Positions 23,304 through 30,282 of a stretch of 38,146 bases of DNA are shown piece by piece. Positions within the stretch are counted from its first letter, which is position 1. Each line of letters begins with the position of its first letter. This stretch comes from F23-B02 sp963625655 (GTDB lineage Bacteria; Bacillota; Clostridia; Oscillospirales; Oscillospiraceae), in NCBI GenBank assembly GCA_963625655.1, contig CAVFTS010000017.1, positions 1 through 38,146 on the forward strand. The letters are read 5' to 3'. A program made the position numbers and the translations under genes. The notes under the pieces were generated by a model. That model did no database searches, was not told the DNA's origin, and worked only from the letters and a program-made list of their open reading frames with translations.

Positions 23304-23900
23304 TTATTCCTTATCAGCAACCGCATCCGCACTGAAGGGACAGTTTTGCAGCGCAAGAAGCTTCGTCGTGAGAAGCTTTGAAAAGTTTGCGATGACTGCG
23401 GTCAGCAGTACGAAGCTCTGTATTCCGGCATCGATGTCGCAGACGGAATCCGTGTCCTGAAAGGCATCCTTTGCGACCTCCTCCACAAGTCCCACAAAGA
23501 AGTTCACGGAATCGGTGTACTGCCGGACGAAATCGGTGTAGGCGCTGCGAATCTCGTTCTCACTCAGCCCGGTGGGGATGATTTTTTGAATTTCCGACAT
23601 CGAAAGGCTCTGCTTCAGCGAGCAGATCATAATAAGGTACGCAATGTGTATGCGCTCGTACTTTTTTCTGTTCGGAGGAGGCATGATTCCCGTGCGCACA
23701 TAGTTGTTGATGGCGCTCGTGGTTATTACCTGCTCATCACTGTCCTGCGGTAGGAAGGAGAGGTACTGCGCCAAAAGCGTCTGCACCTGATCCATGTAAA
23801 GCCCGAAGTCGGGAAGCTGTTCCCATTCGGGCAGATTGTGCTTATGGAGATAGTTGCTCCAACGCCGCAGCTTGCCTGAGATCAGCTCGTTATCGTACAT
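23304..23900 (-). CDS. DUF1836 domain protein
   Basis: A 198-aa protein matching DUF1836: DFGLYMDQVQTLLAQYLSF, TTSAINNYVRTGIMPPPNRK, KYERIHIAYLIMICSLKQSL and IQKIIP. The middle segment resembles a MerR-like DNA-binding helical unit, so a regulatory role is plausible but unproven. A consensus promoter lies upstream. It heads a two-gene unit with the alpha/beta hydrolase. Confidence 0.8.
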   Translation of the reverse strand: MYDNELISGKLRRWSNYLHKHNLPEWEQLPDFGLYMDQVQTLLAQYLSFLPQDSDEQVITTSAINNYVRTGIMPPPNRKKYERIHIAYLIMICSLKQSLSMSEIQKIIPTGLSENEIRSAYTDFVRQYTDSVNFFVGLVEEVAKDAFQDTDSVCDIDAGIQSFVLLTAVIANFSKLLTTKLLALQNCPFSADAVADKE

Positions 23901-23935
23901 ATTACCAACCCCTGTTGCTTGATATTAATGTTAAT

Positions 23936-23964
23936 ATTATACGATATAATTTGCTGTATTGCAA
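23936..23964 (-). promoter_or_regulatory. promoter of the DUF1836-hydrolase unit
   Basis: On the minus strand TTGCAA (23959-23964) and TATAAT (23936-23941) have a 17-bp spacer. A TTGACA at 23983 on the plus strand may serve the divergent degV-like gene with an AT-rich -10 near 24004. Confidence 0.65.
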
Positions 23965-24046
23965 GAATAATTAAATATGAGGTTGACAAAATGAAAAATA
24001 TTATATAAACTAATGCAGAACACAAGATGAAAAGGAGGGACAAATT

Positions 24047-24922
24047 ATGTCCTTTGTGATTTCAACGGATTCCTCGGCAAATCTGCCGTATGATATGATA
24101 TGTAAATGGGAGCTGTCGGTGGTGCTGCTTTCATACTGCGTTGACGGTGAGGAGAAAAGCTGTCTTAATTTGTCCGAGTTCGACGGACACGGGTACTATG
24201 CCTCGATAAGGAGCAAGACGGTCAGAACCTCGATGGTCAACATCCTGCAATACGAGGAAACGTGGAGAAAGCACCTCAGCGAGGGCAAGGACATACTTTT
24301 CCTCGGTATGTCGTCCGGTATAAGCGGAACGTATCAGACCGCCGTGGCTGCCGCAGCGGCGCTTTCCGAGGAGTTTCCCGAACGCAGGATAGTGACCTTT
24401 GATACGCTCGCAGCCTCGCTCGGCGAGGGGATACAGGTCATATATGCCGCTTCCTGCCGTGACAGGGGCATGAGCATCGACGAGACCGTGGACGAGCTAA
24501 AAAAGTACCGCTGCCGTATGCATGAGATTTTTATGGTTGACGATCTGTTTCATCTGCATTACGGCGGGCGCCTGACGAAGGGTGCGGCGGTGTTCGGTAC
24601 GGTGCTGAACATAAAGCCCATACTAACGGATGACGAGCAGGGCAGGATAGTTCAGCATAGCAAGGTGCGGGGCAGGGGAAAGGGCATTAAGACCCTTGCC
24701 GAGGACTTTGCCGCCCATGCCGACAGCAGCAGCCCCCTGCCGGTCGGAATTGCTCACGCCGACTGCCCGGAGGATGCACGGCGCCTTGCGGATGCGATAA
24801 AGTCAGCAGACCCCGGCAGGGAGGTGCTGACCGTTTGCTACGAGCCGGTAACGGGAAGCCATGTGGGCCCTGCCGCACTTGCGCTGTTTTATATCGGCGA
24901 CCTGACCGAAAAGCCGCAATAA
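24047..24922 (+). CDS. DegV-family (fatty-acid-binding) protein
   Basis: A 291-aa two-domain DegV/FakB-type protein that binds a fatty acid, usually for a FakA kinase encoded elsewhere. STDSSANLP at the N-terminus, FLGMSSGISGTYQTA in the middle and HYGGRLTKGAAVFG in the second half are the family hallmarks. The ribosome binding site AAAGGAGGG is strong. It is transcribed alone and ends in a perfect terminator. No FakA is seen in the window. Confidence 0.9.
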   Translation: MSFVISTDSSANLPYDMICKWELSVVLLSYCVDGEEKSCLNLSEFDGHGYYASIRSKTVRTSMVNILQYEETWRKHLSEGKDILFLGMSSGISGTYQTAVAAAAALSEEFPERRIVTFDTLAASLGEGIQVIYAASCRDRGMSIDETVDELKKYRCRMHEIFMVDDLFHLHYGGRLTKGAAVFGTVLNIKPILTDDEQGRIVQHSKVRGRGKGIKTLAEDFAAHADSSSPLPVGIAHADCPEDARRLADAIKSADPGREVLTVCYEPVTGSHVGPAALALFYIGDLTEKPQ

Positions 24923-24935
24923 GCGAAATAGAGAT

Positions 24936-24971
24936 GAAAAAGCTCTCCGAAGCGCTTCGGAGAGCTTTTTC
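24936..24971. terminator. bidirectional intrinsic terminator
   Basis: AAAAAGCTCTCCGAAG is a perfect inverted match to CTTCGGAGAGCTTTTT. It lies between the convergent degV-like and DivIVA-like genes. Confidence 0.92.
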
Positions 24972-24977
24972 CATGTA

Positions 24978-25439
24978 TCATGCTTCGTCTGCCGCAATCT
25001 TCAAAATTGCCTGCTTTAAGCGGAATATCTGCGTTGCCTGACTGACGTTCATTGCGTCAAGCTGAGCGTTAAAGGCTTCAATCGCCTTGAGCTGGGATTC
25101 GGAGAGCGGGGACTTGGTCATGCAGCGCTGCTCCTCGGCGCTGATAAGCAGACGGTTCGCTTCCTCGTTTGCCTCGTCCAGCACACGCTGAGCCTCCTCG
25201 TTTGCTTCCCTCACAATGGCGGCGGCTATCTGCTTTGCGGAAAGGAGGGTATCTCCGATCTCGGCTCTTGCCGCTTCGACCTCCGCATTTGCGTTTTTGA
25301 GGCGTTCGTTCTCCTCAATAAGCTCCCTTGCCCCGGCAATAAGCTCGTCAAGGCAGGCATTTACCTTATTTGCGTTGTAATATTTTTGCTTGACGGTATC
25401 AAAAGCGATACCGTCAAGGAATTCTCTCGTAATCGCCAC
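24978..25439 (-). CDS. DivIVA-like coiled-coil protein
   Basis: A 153-aa, highly charged protein. The N-terminal REFLDGIAFDTVKQKYYNAN then KVNACLDELI resembles the DivIVA membrane-binding head. It is followed by a long coiled coil (about residues 30-110) rich in Ala, Glu and Arg. DivIVA proteins mark cell poles and septa. GTG 25439 is chosen because AAGGGGTGA sits five bases upstream; a GTG at 25448 overlaps that site. It may also be read as a generic ATP-synthase-b-like coiled coil, so the family call is moderate. Confidence 0.6.
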   Translation of the reverse strand: MAITREFLDGIAFDTVKQKYYNANKVNACLDELIAGARELIEENERLKNANAEVEAARAEIGDTLLSAKQIAAAIVREANEEAQRVLDEANEEANRLLISAEEQRCMTKSPLSESQLKAIEAFNAQLDAMNVSQATQIFRLKQAILKIAADEA

Positions 25440-25469
25440 TGAAGTCACCCCTTCTAAACTACTGTAAGA

Positions 25470-25498
25470 ATTTTAGCAGATTTGCACAGAAAATGCAA
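25470..25498 (-). promoter_or_regulatory. promoter of the DivIVA-like gene
   Basis: On the minus strand TTGCAT (25493-25498) and TAAAAT (25470-25475) have a 17-bp spacer. Confidence 0.65.
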
Positions 25499-25733
25499 TG
25501 AAACATTTTTGTAACAAATACCTCCACATTAACAACTATACCACAGCATTGGAGGACGTTTCAATTAAGCTTGAAAATTTCACCTTTTTACCAAACGAAG
25601 ATGCTTAAACTTATACAAAAAATCGAAATTTGCGAAAGTTTGTATCACTTTTCCATTAACGGCTGTCTATATTATATGGGTGAAAAGTTGCTGCACCGTG
25701 CGGTGCGGCTTTGTGGGCAAACGGAGATATGGG

Positions 25734-26495
25734 ATGAGAAGAAAAAATATACCGGCTTTAAACGAGCTTGTTGAGCGGCAATATGCCGACAAGCTTCGCC
25801 AAAACGGTTTTATACCGTACAGGGACTGTACCGAATGGCTGCGTCTGAAAAACGGGGAGATCGTGCAGATAATCCTGTTTTACGAATACCATTATTGGCT
25901 CGAAGTGTTTTTCTACTCCGAGCTGCTGACGGAGTTTCAGTGGTTCGGCTACAGGGAACACAAGGGCATGGACGGCATTGTCGGTCAGCATTACTGCAAT
26001 GTGCACAGGAAGTTCGGGCTTGACGTTTTCAGGATGAACGACGTGTTTGATTCGGGAAGCCGGAGCATTTGTGCGAAAACGCAGGAGCTGCACCGTCACC
26101 TTGACTATGCGATCATGGCGCTGGACGAGGTGAATACGCCTGCCGACATTGCGGCGCTCGACGTGAACGAGGGTCGGAAGCCCGAACGCATATGCCTTTA
26201 CTATGAAAACGGCGATCTTGATACGCTGCGCATAGCGCTCAAAAATGCATCGGTGATAGACCCGATGTATTACGACAGCGACGATCCGCCCGAACGATTA
26301 AAGCGTGACTGGCGGCTGTGGCAGGTAAAGACCGCATTCGTGGCGAGGGACGTGATGAACAGGCAGAACCTCAAGATACTAAAAACCTTTACCGAAGAAT
26401 GCAGACGGTATAATATCGCCTACTTAAAAAGAAAAGTCCCGGAGCTTTGGACGACGTCGGAGACTGCCGATAAAGCAGCCCCTGCGCTGCCCTGA
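25734..26495 (+). CDS. protein of unknown function
   Basis: A 253-aa soluble protein that I do not recognise. The first 100 residues include WLRLKNGEIVQIILFYEYHY and an aromatic-rich beta segment somewhat like DUF4304-type proteins. The second half is helical and charged (RLKRDWRLWQVKTAFVARDV). No signal peptide or membrane segment is seen. ATG 25734 is preferred for its GGAG seven bases upstream; a frame from 25680 lacks such a site. The secreted-protein gene follows after 29 bp. Confidence 0.65.
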   Translation: MRRKNIPALNELVERQYADKLRQNGFIPYRDCTEWLRLKNGEIVQIILFYEYHYWLEVFFYSELLTEFQWFGYREHKGMDGIVGQHYCNVHRKFGLDVFRMNDVFDSGSRSICAKTQELHRHLDYAIMALDEVNTPADIAALDVNEGRKPERICLYYENGDLDTLRIALKNASVIDPMYYDSDDPPERLKRDWRLWQVKTAFVARDVMNRQNLKILKTFTEECRRYNIAYLKRKVPELWTTSETADKAAPALP

Positions 26496-26524
26496 GCTTC
26501 GGCAAAAAATACGGGAGGTCACAA

Positions 26525-26935
26525 ATGAAAAGAACCATCAGCTTAATACTCAGTCTGCTGCTTGTTTTCAGCATCGTTTGTCCCTGTTTTGCCGTGACGG
26601 ATGCAGAAGGCAGAAGTGTAAAGCCCCTTACTTTAAGTATAAACACCGGCGGCGTTGCCACTGCCAAGCTGAATTTCAGCGGCGGAGACGATGTGTACAA
26701 AATATCGGCGACGGTGTATTTCGAGAGAAATACAAACGGATTTTGGACGAGAGTGTACATTAAGCTCGTAGACAATCAGATCGTAATTACTGAAAACGAT
26801 TCGTCGCTGAGCCGCACAATGAGGGTCACGGTGCCGAACGCCGGAGAGTACAGAGTCGTTGCGGTGATCACCTGTTACGGTGACACTACAAAGACTTATA
26901 CTAAGACAGCAAGCGCATATTACAACGGAACCTAA
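26525..26935 (+). CDS. small secreted protein of unknown function
   Basis: A 136-aa protein with a clear signal peptide (MKRTISLILSLLLVFSIVCP, cleavage near CFAVTDA). The mature region is about 110 residues, predicted beta-rich, ending in GDTTKTYTKTASAYYNGT. A cysteine near the cleavage site is not in a convincing lipobox. The ribosome binding site GGAGGTC is strong. I do not recognise the family. Confidence 0.7.
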   Translation: MKRTISLILSLLLVFSIVCPCFAVTDAEGRSVKPLTLSINTGGVATAKLNFSGGDDVYKISATVYFERNTNGFWTRVYIKLVDNQIVITENDSSLSRTMRVTVPNAGEYRVVAVITCYGDTTKTYTKTASAYYNGT

Positions 26936-26958
26936 CAGAAATACGAAATAATACGAAT

Positions 26959-26993
26959 TAAAAGACACAGGCTCAAATCCTGTGTCTTTTATT
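26959..26993. terminator. bidirectional intrinsic terminator
   Basis: AAAAGACACAGG pairs with CCTGTGTCTTTT between convergent genes, with A and T tracts on both sides. Confidence 0.9.
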
Positions 26994-27751
26994 TATTCCG
27001 AGTCTTTTAAGCTGCTGTCCGGAACCACGCTGCGGATAACGTGTTCCATATCTTGTTTGCTGATGCCGGGAGAAAAATAGATGCTGAAAACATAGAAGTC
27101 CGTCGTCCAAACGGCGAGAGTGTCCTTACTATCCGGATCATATATGAAGTGAACCTGCAAGTTGTTGATCACATCGGTGTATATTTCGGCATGATCCGAG
27201 CATATTCCCATGCCGTACTCACCACGGGTCTGCTGCGACGTACAATCCTCGGGAAAAAACTCTGCCAATATGTCTTGCCGGTACATTATGAGTTCGCCGT
27301 CGCTGCGTGTATATTCCAAGCAAAGAGTAATTTTGCCGATAATACTGTTGTCAAGACACAATTCAAAGCCTTCCGGAAGATAGCAGGGCGCTTGGTACGA
27401 AAGCACGTCCGGCATGGAACCCCTTTCCTGCAAAACGGTTGCGTAATTATAGCTGTCGTCGTATTTGTATATAATGAGACCGGCCTGCTCAGGAGGCTTA
27501 TACGGCGTCGCAACGGCGCTTGACGCAATCAGGCAGCAGACGAACGCAGCAACAAGCACACGCCGAAACCGTGCCCGTGAGATACGCACGAGGGAGCCTC
27601 CGGCGGCTTTCCCCGTACTGCGCACGGCACGGTAAAAATTGTCGGAGAAGTCGGGCGAGATAGCGCTCTCACACGGCACGGAGCGGTACTCGCAAAGTAC
27701 GGAATCAAGCAGAGCCTGCTTAAACGTCGACATCGCATTTGTAGTCGTCAA
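26993..27751 (-). CDS. single-pass membrane protein, DUF4367-like (putative anti-sigma partner)
   Basis: A 252-aa protein with a cytoplasmic N-terminal part of about 65 residues, one membrane segment (VLVAAFVCCLIASSAVA) and an exported domain with PCYLPEGFELCLD and a DUF4367-like end. The start is TTG 27751, with AAGGAGGG eight bases upstream inside the sigma gene, giving a 32-bp overlap. ATG 27733 is possible but lacks such a site. The arrangement after a sigma factor suggests an anti-sigma or signal-sensing role; this is inference. Confidence 0.68.
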   Translation of the reverse strand: MTTTNAMSTFKQALLDSVLCEYRSVPCESAISPDFSDNFYRAVRSTGKAAGGSLVRISRARFRRVLVAAFVCCLIASSAVATPYKPPEQAGLIIYKYDDSYNYATVLQERGSMPDVLSYQAPCYLPEGFELCLDNSIIGKITLCLEYTRSDGELIMYRQDILAEFFPEDCTSQQTRGEYGMGICSDHAEIYTDVINNLQVHFIYDPDSKDTLAVWTTDFYVFSIYFSPGISKQDMEHVIRSVVPDSSLKDSE

Positions 27752-28298
27752 AGCACATTCCCTCCTTTTTGCACAGCTCTATCAGCATCTTTTTGCCTCT
27801 CGTTATCTGCTGATGTACGGTCGCAGGTTTGCGGCCGAGTGCGTCTGCGATTTCTTTCGTTTTCATTTCATTAACATAATGCATCATGAGGATTTCCCGG
27901 TATTTCAGCGGCAGCTGCATGAGTGCCTTCATAAGCAAAGCATAATCCTGTGAGGCGCACAACTTCTCAAAAAGACGGTCGTCCGACGTCAGCTCATAGT
28001 CGTTTATGTCAAGAGCCGCTTCACGGTGCATGGTGTGCTTGCCGAGAATGTTCAGCGCCGAGTTCCTTGCCGCAGTAAACACATACGCCTTTAATGCCGG
28101 TGCAGATTGGAGCGGCAGAGAGTCGATCTGCTTTGCAATCGCAAGGAGCGCATCCTGAACCGCATCCTCGGCGTCATTGTCGTTATTCAGAATGCCCTTT
28201 GCTATGAAGTACATTCGATTGCGGTAATTAGAGCAAATATCGTCAAATATCTTGCTGCTTCCGGGGTCCTCAATCATTGCCGTACAAAATGCCAGCAA
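27720..28298 (-). CDS. RNA polymerase sigma-70 family (ECF-like) factor
   Basis: A 192-aa sigma factor. Region 2 contains NDNDAEDAVQDALLAIAKQI, and region 4 contains LPLKYREILMMHYVNEMKTK followed by EIADALGRKPATVHQQITRG. TTG 28298 is chosen: GAGGTG lies eight bases upstream and the protein then starts LLAFCTAM, like the MLAFY start common in Clostridial relatives. GTG 28307 sits on the ribosome binding site. The downstream membrane protein overlaps it. Confidence 0.85.
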   Translation of the reverse strand: MLAFCTAMIEDPGSSKIFDDICSNYRNRMYFIAKGILNNDNDAEDAVQDALLAIAKQIDSLPLQSAPALKAYVFTAARNSALNILGKHTMHREAALDINDYELTSDDRLFEKLCASQDYALLMKALMQLPLKYREILMMHYVNEMKTKEIADALGRKPATVHQQITRGKKMLIELCKKEGMCFDDYKCDVDV

Positions 28299-28335
28299 CT
28301 TTACCACACCTCAAAGAATGATTATAGAACGATTG

Positions 28336-28364
28336 ATTATACATTTATTGCAAGGGAAATTCAA
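28336..28364 (-). promoter_or_regulatory. promoter of the sigma-factor unit
   Basis: On the minus strand TTGAAT (28359-28364) and TATAAT (28336-28341) have a 17-bp spacer. Confidence 0.65.
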
Positions 28365-28443
28365 CCGATTTCGACGTTTTTTTACTGCCTTCTTTATGCT
28401 TTGTTAATTTGCTGAAAGAACTGTATCATTTTTCGGGTTTCAT

Positions 28444-28473
28444 TTGTCTAATACTATGTAAATTCAATATAAT
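28444..28473 (+). promoter_or_regulatory. possible promoter of the 28523 gene
   Basis: TTGTCT (28444-28449) and TATAAT (28468-28473) have an 18-bp spacer. Confidence 0.45.
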
Positions 28474-28522
28474 CAAGTACAGGAGAGGGGACAAGTGCAA
28501 ATGCATACCGGGGGATATGCGG

Positions 28523-28837
28523 ATGCTACCCGTGCTTAACAGGTATCATGAGTACGTTTTAAGGGCTTTCCTCGAAGCACAAATTCCAAGCACGCTGAAA
28601 GAAAAAGCGCCGTCGCTGCTGGTGACGGACTCGGTTATCGGAAGCTGCTGTGCGCAGCTTATCAAAAAAGACAAATTTCTCAAGCTCCCAAGCAAGAGCA
28701 TCATCACGACCGACGACAGAGAGCGTCTCGTGAAGCTTATCGGCACAGCAGACGAATATGAACGAGCGGAACTTGTGGACTACTATCGGCTTGTTATGCT
28801 GACAGCCTCCGTTTTGAAGGAGTACGCCGAAAGTTAA
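28523..28837 (+). CDS. small protein of unknown function
   Basis: A 104-aa helical, charged protein (YHEYVLRAFLEAQIPS, DRERLVKLIGTADEYERAEL) without membrane segments; the family is not recognised. ATG 28523 follows GGGGG at a good distance; ATG 28517 is an alternative. A 12-codon frame from ATG 28501, behind GGAGAGGGG, ends at 28539 inside this gene and could act as a coupled leader. The 3' part is antisense to the unusual extension of spoVAE. Confidence 0.55.
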   Translation: MLPVLNRYHEYVLRAFLEAQIPSTLKEKAPSLLVTDSVIGSCCAQLIKKDKFLKLPSKSIITTDDRERLVKLIGTADEYERAELVDYYRLVMLTASVLKEYAES

Positions 28838-29224
28838 AGCAAAGAAGCAAAGAAGCTTTTGCTTCTTTGCTTTAGGTTTACATAACAACGCAACAATGAT
28901 GCCGAAGAATATTGCGGCACATATTCCGGCGGCAGCGGCGGTAAGTCCGCCCGTGAACACACCCAAAAAGCCGTCATTTGCCACCGCTTTTTTGACACCC
29001 TCGGCAAGCACGTTGCCGAAGCCCGTCAGCGGAACCGTGGCTCCGGCGCCTGCCCAGTCCGCAAGCGGCTTGTACAGACCCAGCGCACCGAGTACGACGC
29101 CCGCAACGACATAGGAGGTCAGTATTCTTGCAGGAGTGAGCTTCGTTTTGTCGATGAGTATCTGTGCTATGGCGCACAGAGCGCCGCCTGTCAGAAATGT
29201 CTTGAGATACATTAACCAGTCCAT
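28559..29224 (-). CDS. spoVAE: stage V sporulation protein AE with aberrant extended C-terminus
   Basis: Residues 1 to about 120 are a typical SpoVAE, a small membrane protein of the dipicolinate channel: DWLMYLKTFLTGGALCAIAQ, TPARILTSYVVAGV, GFGNVLAEGVKKAV and a last helix ending VALLCKPKAKK. Family members usually stop near here. This frame continues for about 100 more residues through the hairpin at 28837-28873 and antisense to the next gene. The extension (rich in Cys, His and Phe) looks noncoding. Either the stop has been lost or one base is wrong. ATG 29224 abuts the spoVAD stop (TAAATG) behind GGAGG. Confidence 0.75.
   Translation of the reverse strand: MDWLMYLKTFLTGGALCAIAQILIDKTKLTPARILTSYVVAGVVLGALGLYKPLADWAGAGATVPLTGFGNVLAEGVKKAVANDGFLGVFTGGLTAAAAGICAAIFFGIIVALLCKPKAKKQKLLCFFALTFGVLLQNGGCQHNKPIVVHKFRSFIFVCCADKLHETLSVVGRDDALAWELEKFVFFDKLRTAASDNRVRHQQRRRFFFQRAWNLCFEESP
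28837..28873. terminator. hairpin with A/T flanks
   Basis: AAAGCAAAGAAGC pairs with GCTTCTTTGCTTT. It would terminate the small gene at 28523 and also looks placed to end the spoVA transcript, but the spoVAE reading frame runs straight through it. Confidence 0.7.
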
Positions 29225-30230
29225 TTACGCCTCCACTGCAACGGCATGACATATGCCGGAAATGCTGACGCCCTGCTGCGTGCTGGTGGGGGACATCAGT
29301 GCACCCGTCGGTGCAAAAAGCACCCTTTTCCAGCGCCCGTCGGCGATGCCGCCGAGGATATACGAGCAGAATACCGCCGCCGAGCAGCCGCAGCCGCTTC
29401 CGCCGACATGGACATCCTGAGCCGTGCGGTCGTAGATGAGCAGACCGCAGTCGGTGTAATGCTCGCCGAGGCTCGTTCCGTCTCGGCGGAACAGCTCCTC
29501 AAGATTGTCGTGTCCGAAAGCGCCGAGGTCGCCGGTCACGATGAGGTCGTAGTATGCGGGGATTCTGCCCGTGTCGGCAAAGTGCGCACTCACGGTGGCG
29601 TATGCCGCCGGAGCCATCGCAGAGCCCATATTGTTTGCGTCCGTGATACCGGCGTCGGTTATGACGCCCGTGGTCACGGCACTTATTTTTGCTCCCTCTC
29701 CGCCGCTTTTGAGGATGACAGAGCCTGCGCCCGTCACCGTCCACTGTGAGCTCGGCGTGCGCTGGCCGCCGTATTCGAGAGGGAAACGAAACTGGCGCTC
29801 GCTTGAGCAGAAGTGCGAGCTGGTCGCAGCCACGACCGTTTCGGCAAAGCCGCCGTCTATTGCCATCGCCGCAAGCGACAGGCTTTCGCCCATAGTCGAG
29901 CAGGCGCCGTACAGCCCGAAGTAGGGTATGCCGCTGTCCTTAAATGCGTATGCAGAACCCATGCACTGGTTTTGAAGGTCACCCGCAAAGACGTAGTCGA
30001 GCATGGAGGGGGGAGAGCTTCGCCTTGTCGCAGCGCCGTGTAAAGCAGCGTGCGAGCATGGCGCTTTCCGCCTTCTCCCAGCTATTTTCGCCGAAGTAGT
30101 CGTCGGGGGACACAAAGTCGAAGCACTCGGAGAGCGGCCCCCGCCCCTCCTTTTCGCCCACCACGGCGGCAGACGCCGCAATGACCGGAGGAGCGGAGAA
30201 AATTATCGTTTGTTTGCCCGTTTTTTTCAT
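29225..30230 (-). pseudogene. spoVAD: stage V sporulation protein AD, frameshifted
   Basis: SpoVAD is a thiolase-fold protein that binds dipicolinic acid during its uptake into the forespore. The N-terminus from ATG 30230 (MKKTGKQTIIFSAPPVIAAS) runs through ENSWEKAESAML. The rest, from SMLDYVFAGDLQNQCMGSAY to the end (TSSHFCSSERQFRFPLEYGG, GGSGCGCSA), lies in another frame. The switch maps to a run of six G (plus strand 30008-30013), where one base too many breaks the expected KLSP-SMLDYV junction. About 40 bp upstream, CFTRRC replaces a helix for which another frame offers LYTAL, so further indels are possible. The usual upstream partner spoVAC is missing. Confidence 0.8.
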
Positions 30231-30232
30231 AA

Positions 30233-30268
30233 AAAGATCACCGGACTTAGTATGTCCGGTGATCGTAT
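30233..30268 (-). terminator. hairpin after the 676-aa YhgE gene, overlapping the spoVAD ribosome binding site
   Basis: GATCACCGGAC and GTCCGGTGATC form an 11-bp stem followed by TTTTT and then the spoVAD ATG. The downstream arm contains GGTGAT, the only plausible Shine-Dalgarno of spoVAD. Confidence 0.75.
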
Positions 30269-30282
30269 TTTTATGAGTATTT

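Noticed and set aside
25571..25774. 67-codon plus-strand frame
   Set aside because: Overlaps the start of the 25734 gene, has no ribosome binding site and no recognisable features.
27041..27523. 160-codon plus-strand frame
   Set aside because: Antisense to the DUF4367-like gene, which has a membrane segment and an overlapping sigma partner.
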